A stretch of 11,310 bases of DNA from Candidatus Izemoplasmatales bacterium (GTDB lineage: Bacteria > Bacillota_I > Bacilli_A > Izemoplasmatales > Hujiaoplasmataceae): NCBI GenBank assembly GCA_041649275.1, contig JBAZNL010000027.1, forward strand, positions 1 to 11,310. The letters run 5' to 3'. Made by a program: the position numbers and the translations under genes. Numbering within the stretch: position 1 is the stretch's first letter; the number at the start of each line of letters is the position of its first letter. A model generated the notes under the pieces. That model did no database searches, was not told where the DNA came from, and worked only from the letters and a program-made list of their open reading frames with translations. This document shows, piece after piece, positions 11,219 to 11,310 of the stretch.

Positions 11219-11310
11219 CGACGTGTTTGGTTTCGAGTGTGAAAATGAGGCGAACAAGCTTTCTTGCGAGATGTGAGAGGGCGACCAGGTGAGGCTTCCC
11301 CTCGGCGCGT
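11193..11310 (-). CDS. IS110-family-like transposase, C-terminal 38 residues (cut by window edge)
   Basis: On the - strand an open frame enters from the right edge and stops at TGA (11195-11193). It encodes 38 residues that include EGKPHLVALSHLARKLVR and end HVDFDWALLR. The pattern GKP-x-x-VAL-x-x-x-ARKL followed by a hydrophobic stretch is the usual C-terminus of IS110-family (DEDD plus serine) transposases, after the Transposase_20 domain. Neither the catalytic serine nor the DEDD residues lie in the window, so activity cannot be judged. Codon choice (GCA, AGA, CTT, GTT, TTG) is less GC-biased than in the neighbouring genes, in keeping with acquired DNA. It is the only gene supported on the - strand. 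IS family assignment from 38 residues is reasonable but not certain. Confidence 0.62.
   Translation of the reverse strand, partial: RAEGKPHLVALSHLARKLVRLIFTLETKHVDFDWALLR
11193..11310 (-). mobile_element. Right end portion of an IS110-family-like insertion sequence
   Basis: The transposase fragment, the base composition shift and the minus-strand terminator indicate that an insertion sequence begins somewhere between about 10850 and 11193 and continues past the right edge. Only the coding part is given here because the boundary is not resolved. IS110 elements usually lack clear terminal inverted repeats, so failure to see a boundary is expected. Confidence 0.55.

Overview
This 11.3 kb window is a chromosomal housekeeping segment. 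Every supported gene but one lies on the + strand. The exception is a transposase fragment cut by the right edge. Coding DNA is GC-rich, with C or G dominating third positions, and TGA is used as a stop, so the standard bacterial code applies. Rel followed by dtd and then hisS, lspA followed by an RluD-type synthase, strong AGGAGG ribosome binding sites, TTGACA/TATAAT promoters and hairpin-plus-T-run terminators all point to Bacillota or a close relative. A GC-rich, cell-wall-poor or Erysipelotrichia/Izemoplasma-like lineage is possible, but that is inference.

Left part (1-3071): the C-terminal 292 residues of a Rel/SpoT (p)ppGpp synthetase-hydrolase, overlapping dtd (D-aminoacyl-tRNA deacylase). 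An acyl carrier protein gene follows as a self-contained unit with its own consensus promoter and intrinsic terminator. Next is hisS, which starts only 19 bases after that terminator's T-run and ends in an unusual cysteine-rich tail.

Middle part (3072-10247): an extended -10 promoter leads to an AI-2E family permease overlapping an unrecognised four-helix membrane protein, closed by a terminator. A tightly packed run follows: tcdA (t6A to ct6A dehydratase), msrA, psuG (pseudouridine-5'-phosphate glycosidase), comEB-like dCMP deaminase, a YlbL-like PDZ/Lon-type serine protease, a small membrane protein, lspA (lipoprotein signal peptidase) and an RluD-type pseudouridine synthase. Genes overlap or are separated by 0-11 bases, so co-transcription is likely. 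The themes are tRNA/rRNA modification and turnover, nucleotide salvage, and envelope protein processing.

Right part (10248-11310): a separately promoted two-CBS-domain protein resembling the c-di-AMP-responsive DarB/CbpB family, ending in a long hairpin terminator. About 400 bases without a gene follow, noticeably AT-richer. They lead into the last 38 codons of a transposase on the - strand whose C-terminus resembles the IS110 family. The DNA just beyond its stop can fold: a 10-bp inverted repeat encloses an 8-bp hairpin, followed by a minus-strand terminator and an outward-facing TTGACA. This could be the right end of an IS110/IS1111-type element, a family that uses guide-like (bridge/seek) RNAs. 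It is the most interesting stretch in the window, although most of the element lies outside it.
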